Of a DNA stretch of 64,000 bases, positions 50,115 to 58,906 are shown in pieces. The first letter of the stretch is position 1; the number at the start of each line of letters is the position of its first letter. A model generated the notes under the pieces. That model was not told the origin of the DNA and searched no databases. It saw only the letters and a list, made by a program, of their open reading frames with translations. The stretch covers positions 868,001 to 932,000 of the forward strand of contig NZ_CP055157.1 of the NCBI RefSeq assembly GCF_013367775.1. Reading direction: 5' to 3'. This DNA is from Microbulbifer sp. YPW1 (lineage in GTDB: Bacteria; Pseudomonadota; Gammaproteobacteria; Pseudomonadales; Cellvibrionaceae). The position numbers and the translations under genes are program-made.

Positions 50115-51950
50115 ATGCCTCAGTACCGTTCCCGCACCTCTACCGCCGGCCGCAATATGGCCGGCGCCCGCGCCCTGTGGCGCGCCACCGGCATGAAGGA
50201 TGATGACTTCCACAAGCCGATCATCGCCGTAGCCAACTCTTTCACCCAGTTTGTCCCCGGCCATGTGCACCTGAAGGACATGGGCCAGCTGGTCGCGCGG
50301 GAAATCGAAAAAGCCGGCGGTGTGGCCAAGGAATTCAACACCATCGCCGTGGACGACGGTATCGCCATGGGCCACGACGGCATGCTCTACAGCCTGCCCA
50401 GCCGCGAGATCATCGCCGATTCCGTGGAATACATGGTGAACGCGCACTGCGCCGATGCTCTGGTGTGCATCTCCAACTGCGACAAGATCACCCCCGGAAT
50501 GTTGATGGCCGCCCTGCGCCTCAATATCCCGGTGATCTTCGTTTCCGGCGGCCCCATGGAAGCCGGTAAAACCAAGCTCTCCGAGCACAAGCTGGACCTC
50601 GTGGATGCGATGGTAATCGCTGCCACAGACGACGCCTCCGATGAACAGGTTGCCGAGTACGAACGCTCCGCCTGTCCGACCTGCGGCTCCTGCTCCGGTA
50701 TGTTTACCGCCAACTCCATGAACTGCCTGACCGAGGCCCTCGGACTCTCGCTGCCGGGCAACGGCACTATGCTCGCCACCCATGCCGATCGCGAAGCACT
50801 GTTCCTGCGCGCCGGTCGTGAGATCGTGGCCCTGGCAAAACGCTATTACGACGAAGATGACGAGTCTGCACTGCCGCGCAATATCGCCAATCGCGCGGCC
50901 TTCTCCAACGCCATGGCGTTGGATATCGCCATGGGCGGCTCCACCAATACCATCCTGCATCTGCTGGCCGCAGCCCAGGAGGGCGAAGTCGACTTCACCC
51001 TCGCGGATATCGACCGCCTGTCACGCAAGATTCCGCAGCTGTGCAAGGTGGCGCCAAACACCCCGAAATACCATATCGAGGATGTGCACCGCGCCGGCGG
51101 TGTGATGGCAATTCTGGGCGAACTTGAGGCCGGCGGACTGCTGGATGCAAGCCTGCCCACGGTATACAGCAGCTCATTCAAGGAAGCCCTGGAAGAGTGG
51201 GATATCCGCCGCACCGATAACCCGGACGTACATAAATTCTTCCGCGCTGGCCCCGCAGGCATCCCCACCCAGCAGGCGTTCAGTCAGGACTGCCGCTGGA
51301 ATAATCTGGATGGGGATCGCGAGCACGGGTGCATCCGCTCCGTGGAGCACGCCTATTCTTCAGAAGGCGGCCTTGCGGTACTGTTCGGCAACCTCGCACC
51401 GGACGGCTGTGTGGTGAAAACCTCCGGTGTGGAGGAGGAACTGTGGACGTTCGAGGGCCCGGCACATATCGTCGAGAGTCAGGAAGACGCGGTGGCGAAT
51501 ATTCTTGACGGCAAGGTCAAGGAAGGCGAAGCGGTTATCGTGCGTTACGAAGGCCCCAAAGGTGGTCCCGGTATGCAGGAGATGCTCTACCCCACCAGCT
51601 ACCTCAAATCCAAGGGGCTCGGGAAATCCTGCGCGCTGATTACCGATGGCCGCTTTTCCGGTGGCACCTCCGGGCTGTCGATCGGACACGTCTCTCCGGA
51701 AGCTGCCGGCGGCGGTAATATCGGCCTGGTACAGGACGGCGACCCCATCCGCATCGACATCCCCAACCGCCTGATTGAAGTGGACGTTCCGGAAGCGGAA
51801 CTGCACCGCCGCCGCGAAGCCATGCACAGCAAGGGCGCCGATGGCTGGAAACCCGCCAAGGTTCGTCCGCGTAAAGTCAGCCGCGCACTCAAGGCCTACG
51901 CGCTGCTGGCTACCAGCGCCGACAAGGGCGCAGTGCGGGAAATCGACTGA
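50115..51950 (+). CDS. ilvD: Dihydroxy-acid dehydratase (IlvD)
   Basis: Iron-sulfur enzyme that dehydrates the dihydroxy acids of the valine and isoleucine routes, giving the substrates of Ilv[22 protein letters not shown] at the N terminus and the cysteines of NCDKITPG (Cys122) and CPTCGSCSG (Cys193) provide cluster ligands. No Cys stands at residue 49, as in E. coli IlvD, which carries an oxygen-sensitive [4Fe-4S] cluster. [26 protein letters not shown] and GRFSGGTSG are the later signatures. The 611-residue length is normal and close identity to the E. coli enzyme is evident. It stands alone and converges on a TonB-like gene, with a hairpin between. Confidence 0.97.
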   Translation: MPQYRSRTSTAGRNMAGARALWRATGMKDDDFHKPIIAVANSFTQFVPGHVHLKDMGQLVAREIEKAGGVAKEFNTIAVDDGIAMGHDGMLYSLPSREIIADSVEYMVNAHCADALVCISNCDKITPGMLMAALRLNIPVIFVSGGPMEAGKTKLSEHKLDLVDAMVIAATDDASDEQVAEYERSACPTCGSCSGMFTANSMNCLTEALGLSLPGNGTMLATHADREALFLRAGREIVALAKRYYDEDDESALPRNIANRAAFSNAMALDIAMGGSTNTILHLLAAAQEGEVDFTLADIDRLSRKIPQLCKVAPNTPKYHIEDVHRAGGVMAILGELEAGGLLDASLPTVYSSSFKEALEEWDIRRTDNPDVHKFFRAGPAGIPTQQAFSQDCRWNNLDGDREHGCIRSVEHAYSSEGGLAVLFGNLAPDGCVVKTSGVEEELWTFEGPAHIVESQEDAVANILDGKVKEGEAVIVRYEGPKGGPGMQEMLYPTSYLKSKGLGKSCALITDGRFSGGTSGLSIGHVSPEAAGGGNIGLVQDGDPIRIDIPNRLIEVDVPEAELHRRREAMHSKGADGWKPAKVRPRKVSRALKAYALLATSADKGAVREID

Positions 51951-51966
51951 TACTTGCCCTATAGAA

Positions 51967-52001
51967 TTGGGCCGTAAGCGCATTGAACGCTTGCGGCCCA
52001 A
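51967..52001. terminator. Hairpin between convergent ilvD and tonB-like gene
   Basis: A 14-bp stem (51967-51980 with 51988-52001, one G-U pair) with a 7-base loop, 17 bases after ilvD and 15 bases beyond the end of the convergent gene. No long T-run follows on either side, so it is a plausible but not strong terminator for both genes. Confidence 0.55.
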
Positions 52002-52015
52002 CCACCACTCCTCCG

Positions 52016-52666
52016 TTATTCCGCGAGTCGGAACGTGATCCGGTTTCTCACATTGTGCCGTTCGACCCGCTCTCCATCCGATATGGTCGGGCGATATTTG
52101 AATCGCTCTACCGCATTGAGCGCTGCGCTATTGAATAACTCAGTGGGTTCACCCGCGGCGGTATAGCCACCCACAACACGCGGATTTTTCACACTGCCAC
52201 TGGGGCTGATTGTGAACTCCACCACCACATACCCTTCGATTCCCCGCGCGAGCGCACGGCGCGGATAACGCGGCGCCGGCTTGTAGATCGGCAGTGGTTC
52301 GGCGCTGACCAGTGTGGGATCGTACTTGCGCTGGGTTGGTGCGGGCGGCTCGAAACTCATTGGGATCTCCCCCGGTTCCACCGACTGCTCCACTTTCATC
52401 GGCTCCATCACCGGCGGCGGGTCCTGCGGCTTCCGAATCGGTTGCGCATGCTCGACGCTGGGCACAAGCTTCGGCAGATGGATCGTTTCTACCTTGGGCG
52501 GCAGTTCCTCCACGGGGGCCCGGTAGTCAGTGGCAATCAACTGCGTCATGCCAAACAGCAGTAAGCCGGTGATCCCAAGGGCAAATGCCCCGTTGCGGGC
52601 AAGCGTAAACGTTTTTGAAGGTATGGATATTAGAGGACTGGAATTGAGCGGATAAGCCTGTTCCAT
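52016..52666 (-). CDS. TonB family protein (second TonB paralogue)
   Basis: A 216-residue TonB-like energy transducer. A cytoplasmic start precedes one membrane helix (about residues 27-46, GAFALGITGLLLFGMTQLIA), a proline-rich spacer (residues 50-118), and the C-terminal TonB fold YPRRALARGIEGYVVVEFTI with SGSVKNPRVVGGY and RFKYRPTISDG. YPRRALxRGIEG matches the other TonB at 54242, so they are paralogues. The ATG at 52666 has AGGAG upstream. It is separated by about 230 bases and a terminator from the TtpC operon on the same strand, so it is probably transcribed alone. Confidence 0.9.
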   Translation of the reverse strand: MEQAYPLNSSPLISIPSKTFTLARNGAFALGITGLLLFGMTQLIATDYRAPVEELPPKVETIHLPKLVPSVEHAQPIRKPQDPPPVMEPMKVEQSVEPGEIPMSFEPPAPTQRKYDPTLVSAEPLPIYKPAPRYPRRALARGIEGYVVVEFTISPSGSVKNPRVVGGYTAAGEPTELFNSAALNAVERFKYRPTISDGERVERHNVRNRITFRLAE

Positions 52667-52838
52667 AAACACCTCTCCTTTTTATTGTCAGGTGTAAATT
52701 AGTCGCGCCGGGCGACAACAGGTCGTGGCGCGGTGGAAAAGCTGATCAGCTACTTTCAGTATTTAGTCGATTTTGGCGAACATGCAAATAATTCCCATTT
52801 ATTGATCAAGCAAGCGCCAAACCAGACAAATTTCACGC

Positions 52839-52870
52839 AAAAAAAAGCCGCACTGGAAGTGCGGCTTTTT
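52839..52870 (-). terminator. Rho-independent terminator of the DUF3450-TtpC-TonB-TPR operon
   Basis: A perfect 13-bp stem (52842-52854 with 52858-52870) with a 3-base loop; on the minus strand it is followed by eight T residues. It lies 23 bases beyond the stop of the TPR gene. Confidence 0.94.
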
Positions 52871-52893
52871 CGGGGTCGGAATAATCAGATGGC

Positions 52894-54228
52894 TTACATG
52901 GCCAGCTGCTTTTCCCGCTCCTGCTCAGCTTGTACGAAAGTAATCCACTGTTTGGCAAACTTCTCGGAACGTTTGTCGTCAGCAGCTTTCTTCAGGTACT
53001 TCAGCGAAGCGTCGTACTTCTTCAGGTTGGCATTAGCCATGCCGAGCACGATGTAGAGCTGATCCGGACGCTTGATATCGCCCTTCTTCAGCGCCTTGGC
53101 ACCCATCTCCAGAGCTTTCTCATTCTTGTCCTGGTCCAGGTAGATACCGGCCAGACGGGAATAGAGATCACCCTTGTCAGACATCTGCGCTGCATCTTCC
53201 AGCTCGGGAATAGACTTCTGCAGTTCCTGCGCCATCTGGTAAGCCTGAGCCAGGGTTTCCAGATTCTTGGAGGTACGCTTGATCTTCTTCTCTTTGATGC
53301 CCTTGTCGATGACTTTGGCGCCCTTATACGGCATTTCCGCACCCATGAAGAGATAAGCCATGTTCAACAGCTCTTTCTCTTTCTGCAGGGCACCGGCGAC
53401 ATACGCGGCTTCCATCATGTGAAGCATATCGTCTTCACGCTTCAGCTCGCCGTACATGCCTGCCAGCTGCTTGTAGTACTCACCCTTCGGGTAGTGCTTC
53501 ACCAGCTTCTCAAGAACCTTGGCTACATTCTTGTAGTCGTTCTTGTCGTAGTAGAAGAAGCGCTGCAGCTGGAGCCAGTTCTCCTTGGGTACCTTGCCTT
53601 CCTTCTCGTACATGCCGATGGCTGTACTGATATCAGACATCGCCTTGGCACTGTTACCTACCTGATGGTAAGCCTGTGCGCGCAGCGCGTAGGAGTCAGC
53701 ATTGATGTTATCCGCAACAGCAAACCACTTGTTCAGGTACGTCAGTGCCTGTTTGTAGTCCTCGGTTACGAAGTACAGCTGGGCAATGGTCAGCAGCGTG
53801 CCGACTTCCAGTGCCACTGGCAGGTTTTCCTGACCCTGCTGCAGCACCTTCTTGTAGTTGTCGATCGCCTGCGGATAGCGCTCCATACTGTAGTAAACGA
53901 AGCCGTAGAAGTAGTACATCTGTGCGGTTTCGTAACCGTTCAGCTTGCTCTTCCCAGCTTCCATTTCTCGCAGTGCAGCAAGCGCTTCCTGCCAGTTCTG
54001 GGCATCCGCAGCTTCCTGCGCTCTACCCAGATATTTGAAGGCACTCTCGCGCATGGATGGCGTTTTGCGAGTCTTCTGCTCGGCCGCTTCAGACTGGGCA
54101 AAAGACGCGGACACACCCGCGGCTTCCAGCACAGTGACACTTACCGCCGGGGCAAGTACCAGGGGCAGCGCCACGGACGTGCGCAGGACGAATCTGGATA
54201 AACCTTTCGTCACGGTCGTCATATTCAT
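52894..54228 (-). CDS. Periplasmic tetratricopeptide repeat protein of the TtpC operon
   Basis: A 444-residue secreted protein. The N terminus has a signal peptide that is long but ends in an SASFAQ-type cleavage region near residue 45. The rest is about ten TPR-like helical pairs, for example AQNWQEALAALREMEAGK, MERYPQAIDNYKKVLQQGQ, TEDYKQALTYLNKWF and LKKYDASLKYLKKAADDK. It is the last gene of the series DUF3450, TtpC-like, ExbB, ExbD, TonB. TPR proteins are recurrent partners of this TtpC-type TonB complex and may link it to outer-membrane receptors, but the role is not established. GGGGA precedes the ATG at good spacing. Confidence 0.86.
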   Translation of the reverse strand: MNMTTVTKGLSRFVLRTSVALPLVLAPAVSVTVLEAAGVSASFAQSEAAEQKTRKTPSMRESAFKYLGRAQEAADAQNWQEALAALREMEAGKSKLNGYETAQMYYFYGFVYYSMERYPQAIDNYKKVLQQGQENLPVALEVGTLLTIAQLYFVTEDYKQALTYLNKWFAVADNINADSYALRAQAYHQVGNSAKAMSDISTAIGMYEKEGKVPKENWLQLQRFFYYDKNDYKNVAKVLEKLVKHYPKGEYYKQLAGMYGELKREDDMLHMMEAAYVAGALQKEKELLNMAYLFMGAEMPYKGAKVIDKGIKEKKIKRTSKNLETLAQAYQMAQELQKSIPELEDAAQMSDKGDLYSRLAGIYLDQDKNEKALEMGAKALKKGDIKRPDQLYIVLGMANANLKKYDASLKYLKKAADDKRSEKFAKQWITFVQAEQEREKQLAM

Positions 54229-54241
54229 ATGCGTCCCCTAT

Positions 54242-54862
54242 TTATTGCGCCATATTGAAGCTGATCTTGGTTTTTACACCAGGCACTTCAATTGGCTCGC
54301 CGTCAACAACCCGCGGCTTGTACTTGTACTTCAGGGCCGACTTCACCGCTGCGCGGTTGAAGATGGTGGTCGGGTTGCCATCTTTGGTGAAGGCTTCAAC
54401 CACTCGCGGATCCCGTACAGAACCGTTCTTGGTCACCGTATATTCCACAACTACCCAGCCCTCGATACCACGCTGCAGTGCGCGACGGGGGTACTGAGGC
54501 TGAACCTTTACGATAGGCAGGTAGTCCCCTTCGGTGGCAAAACCACCAATACCACCTACCTTCACTGCGGCGCTTGCAGCAGGAGCAGACATGTTCAGGG
54601 CATTGTCTATATCCGGCTGGTCAAACTCCGGCTCCGGCATATCGGGTGGCGGAGTTTCAGGCTCGTCGGGTTTATCCGGTTTGCTGGTATCGTATTTGGT
54701 TTCGATCTTCGTCTCAGGCATTACGACGTCTGCCACCTTGATAGGCTCTTCCTCATCGGGAGCCTTCATGTTGGCTTCAATCAGCTGATGCATGGTGAAG
54801 ATCAGGGCGAAAGTCGTGGCTACCGCCAGCGCACCTGCCCCTGCTAGTCTTACCGGGTTCAT
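54242..54862 (-). CDS. Energy transducer TonB (TtpC-associated)
   Basis: A 206-residue TonB protein. It has one N-terminal helix (about residues 7-25, containing His in TMHQLIEA, the position that matters in TonB helices), a spacer rich in Pro, Glu and Asp (about 35-85), and a C-terminal TonB domain with YPRRALQRGIEGWVVVEYTV, NGSVRDPRVVEAF and KYKYKPRVVDGEP. It lies 5 bases after exbD and 13 bases before the TPR gene, so it belongs to the operon. It would pass energy from the ExbB/ExbD/TtpC motor to outer-membrane receptors. Confidence 0.93.
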   Translation of the reverse strand: MNPVRLAGAGALAVATTFALIFTMHQLIEANMKAPDEEEPIKVADVVMPETKIETKYDTSKPDKPDEPETPPPDMPEPEFDQPDIDNALNMSAPAASAAVKVGGIGGFATEGDYLPIVKVQPQYPRRALQRGIEGWVVVEYTVTKNGSVRDPRVVEAFTKDGNPTTIFNRAAVKSALKYKYKPRVVDGEPIEVPGVKTKISFNMAQ

Positions 54863-54867
54863 AGCTG

Positions 54868-55269
54868 TTAACTCTTCTCTGTAGCGACCGACACTTTCTC
54901 GATTCCGATCTTCCTGGCCGCGTCCGCGATCAGGGCAACCTTCTCGATACTCGCCTTTTTATCGGGCTGAATTACCAACCACCCTTTCGGGTTTTCTGCG
55001 TAGAGACGTTCCAGGGTGTTCTTCACCAGGCGATCATCTACCTGCTCTTTGGCAATCCAGATTTCATTGTTGTCGTTAATCGCTACCAGAATAGAGGCGG
55101 CTTTGAGATCAGCGGTTGTCGCTTCCGGCTTCAGTACGTCAATCCCCGGCTCCTTGATAAAGGTCGCGGTGACGATGAAGAAGATCAGCATGATGAACAC
55201 CACGTCCAGCATGGGCGTGAGGTCAATCGCTTGCCCTTCTTCTTCAGCCGTATTCTGTTTTCTGCTCAT
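54868..55269 (-). CDS. exbD: Biopolymer transport protein ExbD
   Basis: A 133-residue inner-membrane protein of the ExbD/TolR family. The single helix near residues 18-38 includes DLTPMLDVVFIMLIFFIV, whose Asp (residue 25) is the family proton-path residue. A periplasmic domain follows, with GWLVIQPDKKASIEKV. It works with ExbB and TonB to use the proton motive force. It lies 156 bases downstream of exbB, a gap that contains a perfect 11-bp hairpin, unusual inside such an operon. Confidence 0.93.
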   Translation of the reverse strand: MSRKQNTAEEEGQAIDLTPMLDVVFIMLIFFIVTATFIKEPGIDVLKPEATTADLKAASILVAINDNNEIWIAKEQVDDRLVKNTLERLYAENPKGWLVIQPDKKASIEKVALIADAARKIGIEKVSVATEKS

Positions 55270-55314
55270 TGCAACTCTCTTTAGCGAAATGCTATTAGCG
55301 AGATTTGGCCCTGT

Positions 55315-55352
55315 GGAGCTTTCACCTCAAGCATATTGATAGTGAAAGCTCC
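55315..55352 (-). promoter_or_regulatory. Perfect hairpin in the exbB-exbD gap
   Basis: An 11-bp perfect inverted repeat (55315-55325 with 55342-55352; arms GGAGCTTTCAC and its complement) with a 16-base loop. It is transcribed in the exbB-exbD mRNA and followed on the minus strand by GGGCC, not by a U-run. It may be a processing or stability hairpin that adjusts the ratio of ExbB to ExbD, or an operator. Confidence 0.45.
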
Positions 55353-55425
55353 CCGATTTGGCTAAACCTTCTCGGATCGCGGCAAGACCCTGCGGCACTT
55401 ACCGGTCACCTTAACTGTGGTGCTA

Positions 55426-55953
55426 TCAGTGATCCATCGTCAGATGGTCTTCCAGCAGCTGAGTTTCGCGCTCTGCGGTACGGGTGATGTAAGTGTTGGC
55501 AAACACCCCAGACAGTGCGGTCACCATACCCGCCATAGTCGGGATGGTGGCCATGGATACACCACTGGCCATTTGCTTTGCATCACCACCGCCGGTAATC
55601 GCGAGAACTTCGAACACGTTGATCATGCCCCAAACGGTACCCAGCAGGCCGAACAACGGCGCGAGGGCTACACAGGTCTGAATCATGTCCATGTTGCTCT
55701 GAATTTTCTCGGATACCCGGGAAACCAGTGCGTAGCGGATCTGGTGAGCACCCCAGGATTTGCGCTCAGGGCGCGCTTCCCAGGTGTCCACAGCGCCCTG
55801 AACATCACTCTTCAGGGCACCCTTGAAGTAGAAGAACCGCTCGAAAATCAGCGTCCACATGAAGAAGGTCAGGCCGGCGATCAGGAGTAGTACTGGCCCG
55901 CCCGACGCCATAAAGGCGTTGACGGCGGCCCATGCGTCATTCAATGCGTGCAT
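55426..55953 (-). CDS. exbB: MotA/TolQ/ExbB proton channel family protein (ExbB)
   Basis: A 175-residue proton-channel subunit with three helices: about residues 18-37 (GGPVLLLIAGLTFFMWTLIF), one near 95-115 that includes APLFGLLGTVWGMINVF, and one near 135-155 (IPTMAGMVTALSGVFANTYI). The second is the TolQ/ExbB hallmark. AGGAGG lies eight bases before the ATG. It is the short, canonical ExbB of the operon and follows the larger TtpC-like protein at 14 bases. Confidence 0.93.
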   Translation of the reverse strand: MHALNDAWAAVNAFMASGGPVLLLIAGLTFFMWTLIFERFFYFKGALKSDVQGAVDTWEARPERKSWGAHQIRYALVSRVSEKIQSNMDMIQTCVALAPLFGLLGTVWGMINVFEVLAITGGGDAKQMASGVSMATIPTMAGMVTALSGVFANTYITRTAERETQLLEDHLTMDH

Positions 55954-55967
55954 GTTGCCGCCTCCTC

Positions 55968-57335
55968 TTATTTACGCTCAGCGTTTTCTGCAACGATACC
56001 AGCACTCTGTTCGTCCAGGATGTGCAGGATGCGCTTGGCACGGCCGTTCACGATGGTGTGCAGCAGCACAGTCGGGATGGCCACACACAGACCCAGAACG
56101 GTGGTTACCAGTGCAGAGGAGATACCACCAGCCATGGCTTTAGGATCGCCCGCGCCGAAGATGGTGATCGCCTGGAAGGTGATGATCATACCGGTAACGG
56201 TACCCAGCAGACCCAGCAGCGGAGCAACCATGGCAATGATCTTCAGCAGGTTCAGACCGGATTCGATGGCCGGACGCTCTTTCAGCACCGCTTCTTCCAT
56301 CTTCAGTTCCAGAGTCTCGCCGTCGACACCTTTGTTCTCTTCCGCTACGGACAGAACACGACCCAGCGGGTTGTTGGTGTTCGGGGTAGAGGAACGCAGC
56401 TGAGAGTTAACTTTGGCGTTAACACCAGACAGCACGATCAGACGCCAGACAGCCAGCAGTACCGCAACCACACCAACACCGGTGATGATGTAGCCCACGA
56501 TGCCACCCTGGTGCCAACGCTCAACGATGCTCGGGCTCGCGATCATGGCTTTCAGGTAGGAGCCGCCGGTAGGACCAGTCGGGTCGATGCCGAATGCGGT
56601 GAAGCCGCTGGTAGCTGCCTGCAGGTCAGACGCCATGCTCAGGTACTTACCGTCGGGCTGACGGATCAGCTCGGCCATTTTCTGGTTGTCGTTCATTTCC
56701 AGGTATTTACCGTTGGAAACCAGGTTGAAGTTACCTACACGAACCACTTCCTGCTCGGCCTGTTCGCCGTCGGGCAGGATCACGGTGCCGTTGAACTTAA
56801 CAACTTTGCCGGATTCCACGGTTTCACGCTGCAGTTCGTACCACAGACGCTCGATTTCCTGGATGGTCGGCAGCTTGGTAGCGGAGTTCATTTTTTCGAT
56901 CAGCTGATCGAGGAACTCGGCGCGGCCCGGGTACTGGGCCGAGACCAGGGAGGTATCCAGGTTGGCGCGCAGGTCGCCAGCGGTGGAAGTCAGGTGGCCG
57001 AACAGTTCTTTCAGAGAGCCGAGGCGCTCGTCCAGCTGCTGACGCTTCTGCTGAACCAGCAGTTCCTGTTCTTCGTACTTCTTCTCCAGCGCCGCAGAGC
57101 GGGCTTCTTCAGAAGCGCGAGTGTTCTCAGCCTGGCTCAGCAGGGAAGCCTGGTTAGCCTTCTGACGACGGAAGTCAGCTTCGCGTTTTTTGTGCTCGGC
57201 AGACTCGGAAATTTTAGAGCTCTGAACCATCTTCAGCAGTTGGTCCAGGGAAGTAGCTTTGTCCTGGGCTACAGCGGAAACGCTGATCAGGCCAGCGGCA
57301 GCTACTGCGAGTACGCTTTTGGCGATGGTTTTCAT
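55968..57335 (-). CDS. TtpC-like MotA/TolQ/ExbB family protein with periplasmic coiled coil
   Basis: A 455-residue protein that adds a large periplasmic region to an ExbB-type channel. A signal peptide (about 1-23, SVSAVAQ) precedes a Lys/Glu/Gln-rich coiled coil (about 45-130). Next come a mixed region (140-265), a helix (GYIITGVGVVAVLLAVWRL near 280-298), and a C-terminal TolQ domain with APLLGLLGTVTGMIITFQ and SSALVTTVLGLCVAIP. This matches TtpC of the Vibrio TonB2-type systems, needed for iron-siderophore uptake. The ATG overlaps the DUF3450 stop as ATGA, so the two are translationally coupled. Confidence 0.92.
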   Translation of the reverse strand: MKTIAKSVLAVAAAGLISVSAVAQDKATSLDQLLKMVQSSKISESAEHKKREADFRRQKANQASLLSQAENTRASEEARSAALEKKYEEQELLVQQKRQQLDERLGSLKELFGHLTSTAGDLRANLDTSLVSAQYPGRAEFLDQLIEKMNSATKLPTIQEIERLWYELQRETVESGKVVKFNGTVILPDGEQAEQEVVRVGNFNLVSNGKYLEMNDNQKMAELIRQPDGKYLSMASDLQAATSGFTAFGIDPTGPTGGSYLKAMIASPSIVERWHQGGIVGYIITGVGVVAVLLAVWRLIVLSGVNAKVNSQLRSSTPNTNNPLGRVLSVAEENKGVDGETLELKMEEAVLKERPAIESGLNLLKIIAMVAPLLGLLGTVTGMIITFQAITIFGAGDPKAMAGGISSALVTTVLGLCVAIPTVLLHTIVNGRAKRILHILDEQSAGIVAENAERK

Positions 57336-58114
57336 TGCGCAGCCTCCGGAGCCGGAATCGGCATAGTCATGATGTCGGTAGTGGCCTGTTTCTTGGCGAT
57401 TTTCAGACCCTGCATGATTGCACGGCGGTATTCGCCGGAATCAACTTCAACCCAAGCTTTCTGCTCTTTGTCGTACGCCAGAGAGATTTTGGAGTCGGTG
57501 GTCTGAGCTACCAGAGCGATACGGCCGATCTGCAGTACGTTGACTTCGCGGTCCTGACCGTTCACGTTCAGGGTGTCGCCGTAGCTGTCGATCTTGCGCG
57601 CGTATTCCGCTTCGAAGTTGTACAGTTCCAGCACCTGACGGAATTTCTCCGCTACAGTGATATCGGAACGGTCCATATTGTTCTTAACACCTTCGAGGTT
57701 GGACTTACGCTCGGCCAACTTGAAGGGGGCGTCCAGTTCGATGAACTGCTCCAGACCGTCCAGCATACGCAGGATCAGAGGCTGGATCTGACGCTCGATC
57801 ACGGTTACCTGATCGATGGACTCGTCGAGGTCCTTGATCACGGCCAGCTGGTTGGCCAGCTGCTTTTCGAGCTGGCGGTTATATACGCGCAGGCCGTCGA
57901 TTTGCTTGTTCACTACCTTGAACTCGGTCAGCAGTTCAGAGGTTTCCTGAGCGATCTTGTCGATGCGCTTTTGAGATGCAGTTGCCGCAGCAGTTTTCTG
58001 CTGGCCAACCTTGAGGACGTTATCGAGTGTGTCCGCAGTGGCTACGCTACCGTACAGTGCGCCGGCAGACAGCGCAGTGGTCAGCGCCACAGCCATGAAT
58101 CGCTTGGTTTTCAT
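57332..58114 (-). CDS. DUF3450 family periplasmic protein
   Basis: A 260-residue protein with a signal peptide (KRFMAVALTTALSAGALYG, cleaved near ATA) and a long helical coiled-coil body (residues 45-130, for example TSELLTEFKVVNKQIDGLRV). The C-terminal domain contains VNVLQIGRIALVAQTTD and the ISLAYDKEQKAWVEV segment typical of DUF3450. It is the first gene of the TtpC operon and always travels with it in marine gammaproteobacteria; its role is unknown. I chose the ATG at 58114, with GGGGG five bases upstream. A much longer frame to 58342 lacks a signal peptide and reads through the promoter. Confidence 0.92.
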   Translation of the reverse strand: MKTKRFMAVALTTALSAGALYGSVATADTLDNVLKVGQQKTAAATASQKRIDKIAQETSELLTEFKVVNKQIDGLRVYNRQLEKQLANQLAVIKDLDESIDQVTVIERQIQPLILRMLDGLEQFIELDAPFKLAERKSNLEGVKNNMDRSDITVAEKFRQVLELYNFEAEYARKIDSYGDTLNVNGQDREVNVLQIGRIALVAQTTDSKISLAYDKEQKAWVEVDSGEYRRAIMQGLKIAKKQATTDIMTMPIPAPEAAQ

Positions 58115-58212
58115 TAGACCCCCCAGTGGGTTCAATATTTCACAACATGGTCGCGATGGATTAGCTGCCACAACGCGGTATTTTTTGGTTTGAAGACAGC
58201 TAAGAGCCGCAC

Positions 58213-58240
58213 ATTGTAAACAGCCGTTTTGATTATTCAA
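58213..58240 (-). promoter_or_regulatory. Candidate sigma-70 promoter of the DUF3450-TtpC operon
   Basis: On the minus strand TTGAAT (58240-58235) and TACAAT (58218-58213) are separated by 16 bases. The next start codon is at 58114, leaving a leader of about 90 bases. No Fur box was recognised near it. Confidence 0.5.
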
Positions 58241-58387
58241 ATGCCGATTGACTGAGCCACTTGAGCTGTGTAGCTGGGTAACACTCGGGTAACACCCTCG
58301 AGTTCCATGCACACATATGCGGCGGTTTACATTGCACAACATTTAACCAAAACTACCCGATAGGGCATTTTTTAGTCAAACTGTTTT

Positions 58388-58906
58388 TTATTTAAACCTG
58401 TCGTACTGGACTAAGCAGTAGTTGTATTCGTCCTTCTCAGACGCCGGGTAACAGTCCCGACTGACTTCCTGCCAGGTTTCGTCCAGCGCAGGGAAGAAGG
58501 CATCTCCCTCGACTTCAGTATCCACCTCGGTCACATACAAACGCTGTGCCAGAGGTATTGCCTGTCGATAGATCTCTGCACCGCCGATCACCATTACCTC
58601 ATCGACCCCGTCCCGGGCAGCGGTGTTCACGGCGACGGTCAGCGCCTGCTCCAGTGACGAGACGACGGTGACCCCATCGACGCACCAGTCAGGGTTGCGG
58701 GTAATGACGATATTCTGCCGCCCGGGCAGCGGTCGCCCGATGGATTCGAAGGTTTTGCGCCCCATCACCACCGGCTTGCCGAGGGTGGTGCGCTTGAAAA
58801 ACTGCAGGTCCCCGGAGATGCGCCAGGGCAGCGCATTCTCACGACCGATGGCGCGGTTGCGCGCCATCGCCACAATCATCGCCAGACTAGGCGAAGCCGC
58901 AGCCAT
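58388..58906 (-). CDS. folA: Dihydrofolate reductase
   Basis: NADPH-dependent reduction of dihydrofolate to tetrahydrofolate. The fold is complete: SLAMIVAMARNRAIGRENALPW (residues 7-28) with the Asp of ISGDLQFFK near 33 as catalytic acid, VVMGRKTFESIGRPLPGR near 46-63, VMVIGGAEIYRQ near 105-116 and YVTEVDTEVEGDAFFP. The 172 residues are slightly longer than E. coli FolA. The ATG overlaps the thyA stop by one base (TAATG), so the two genes are coupled; dihydrofolate made by ThyA is the substrate here. Confidence 0.96.
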   Translation of the reverse strand: MAAASPSLAMIVAMARNRAIGRENALPWRISGDLQFFKRTTLGKPVVMGRKTFESIGRPLPGRQNIVITRNPDWCVDGVTVVSSLEQALTVAVNTAARDGVDEVMVIGGAEIYRQAIPLAQRLYVTEVDTEVEGDAFFPALDETWQEVSRDCYPASEKDEYNYCLVQYDRFK

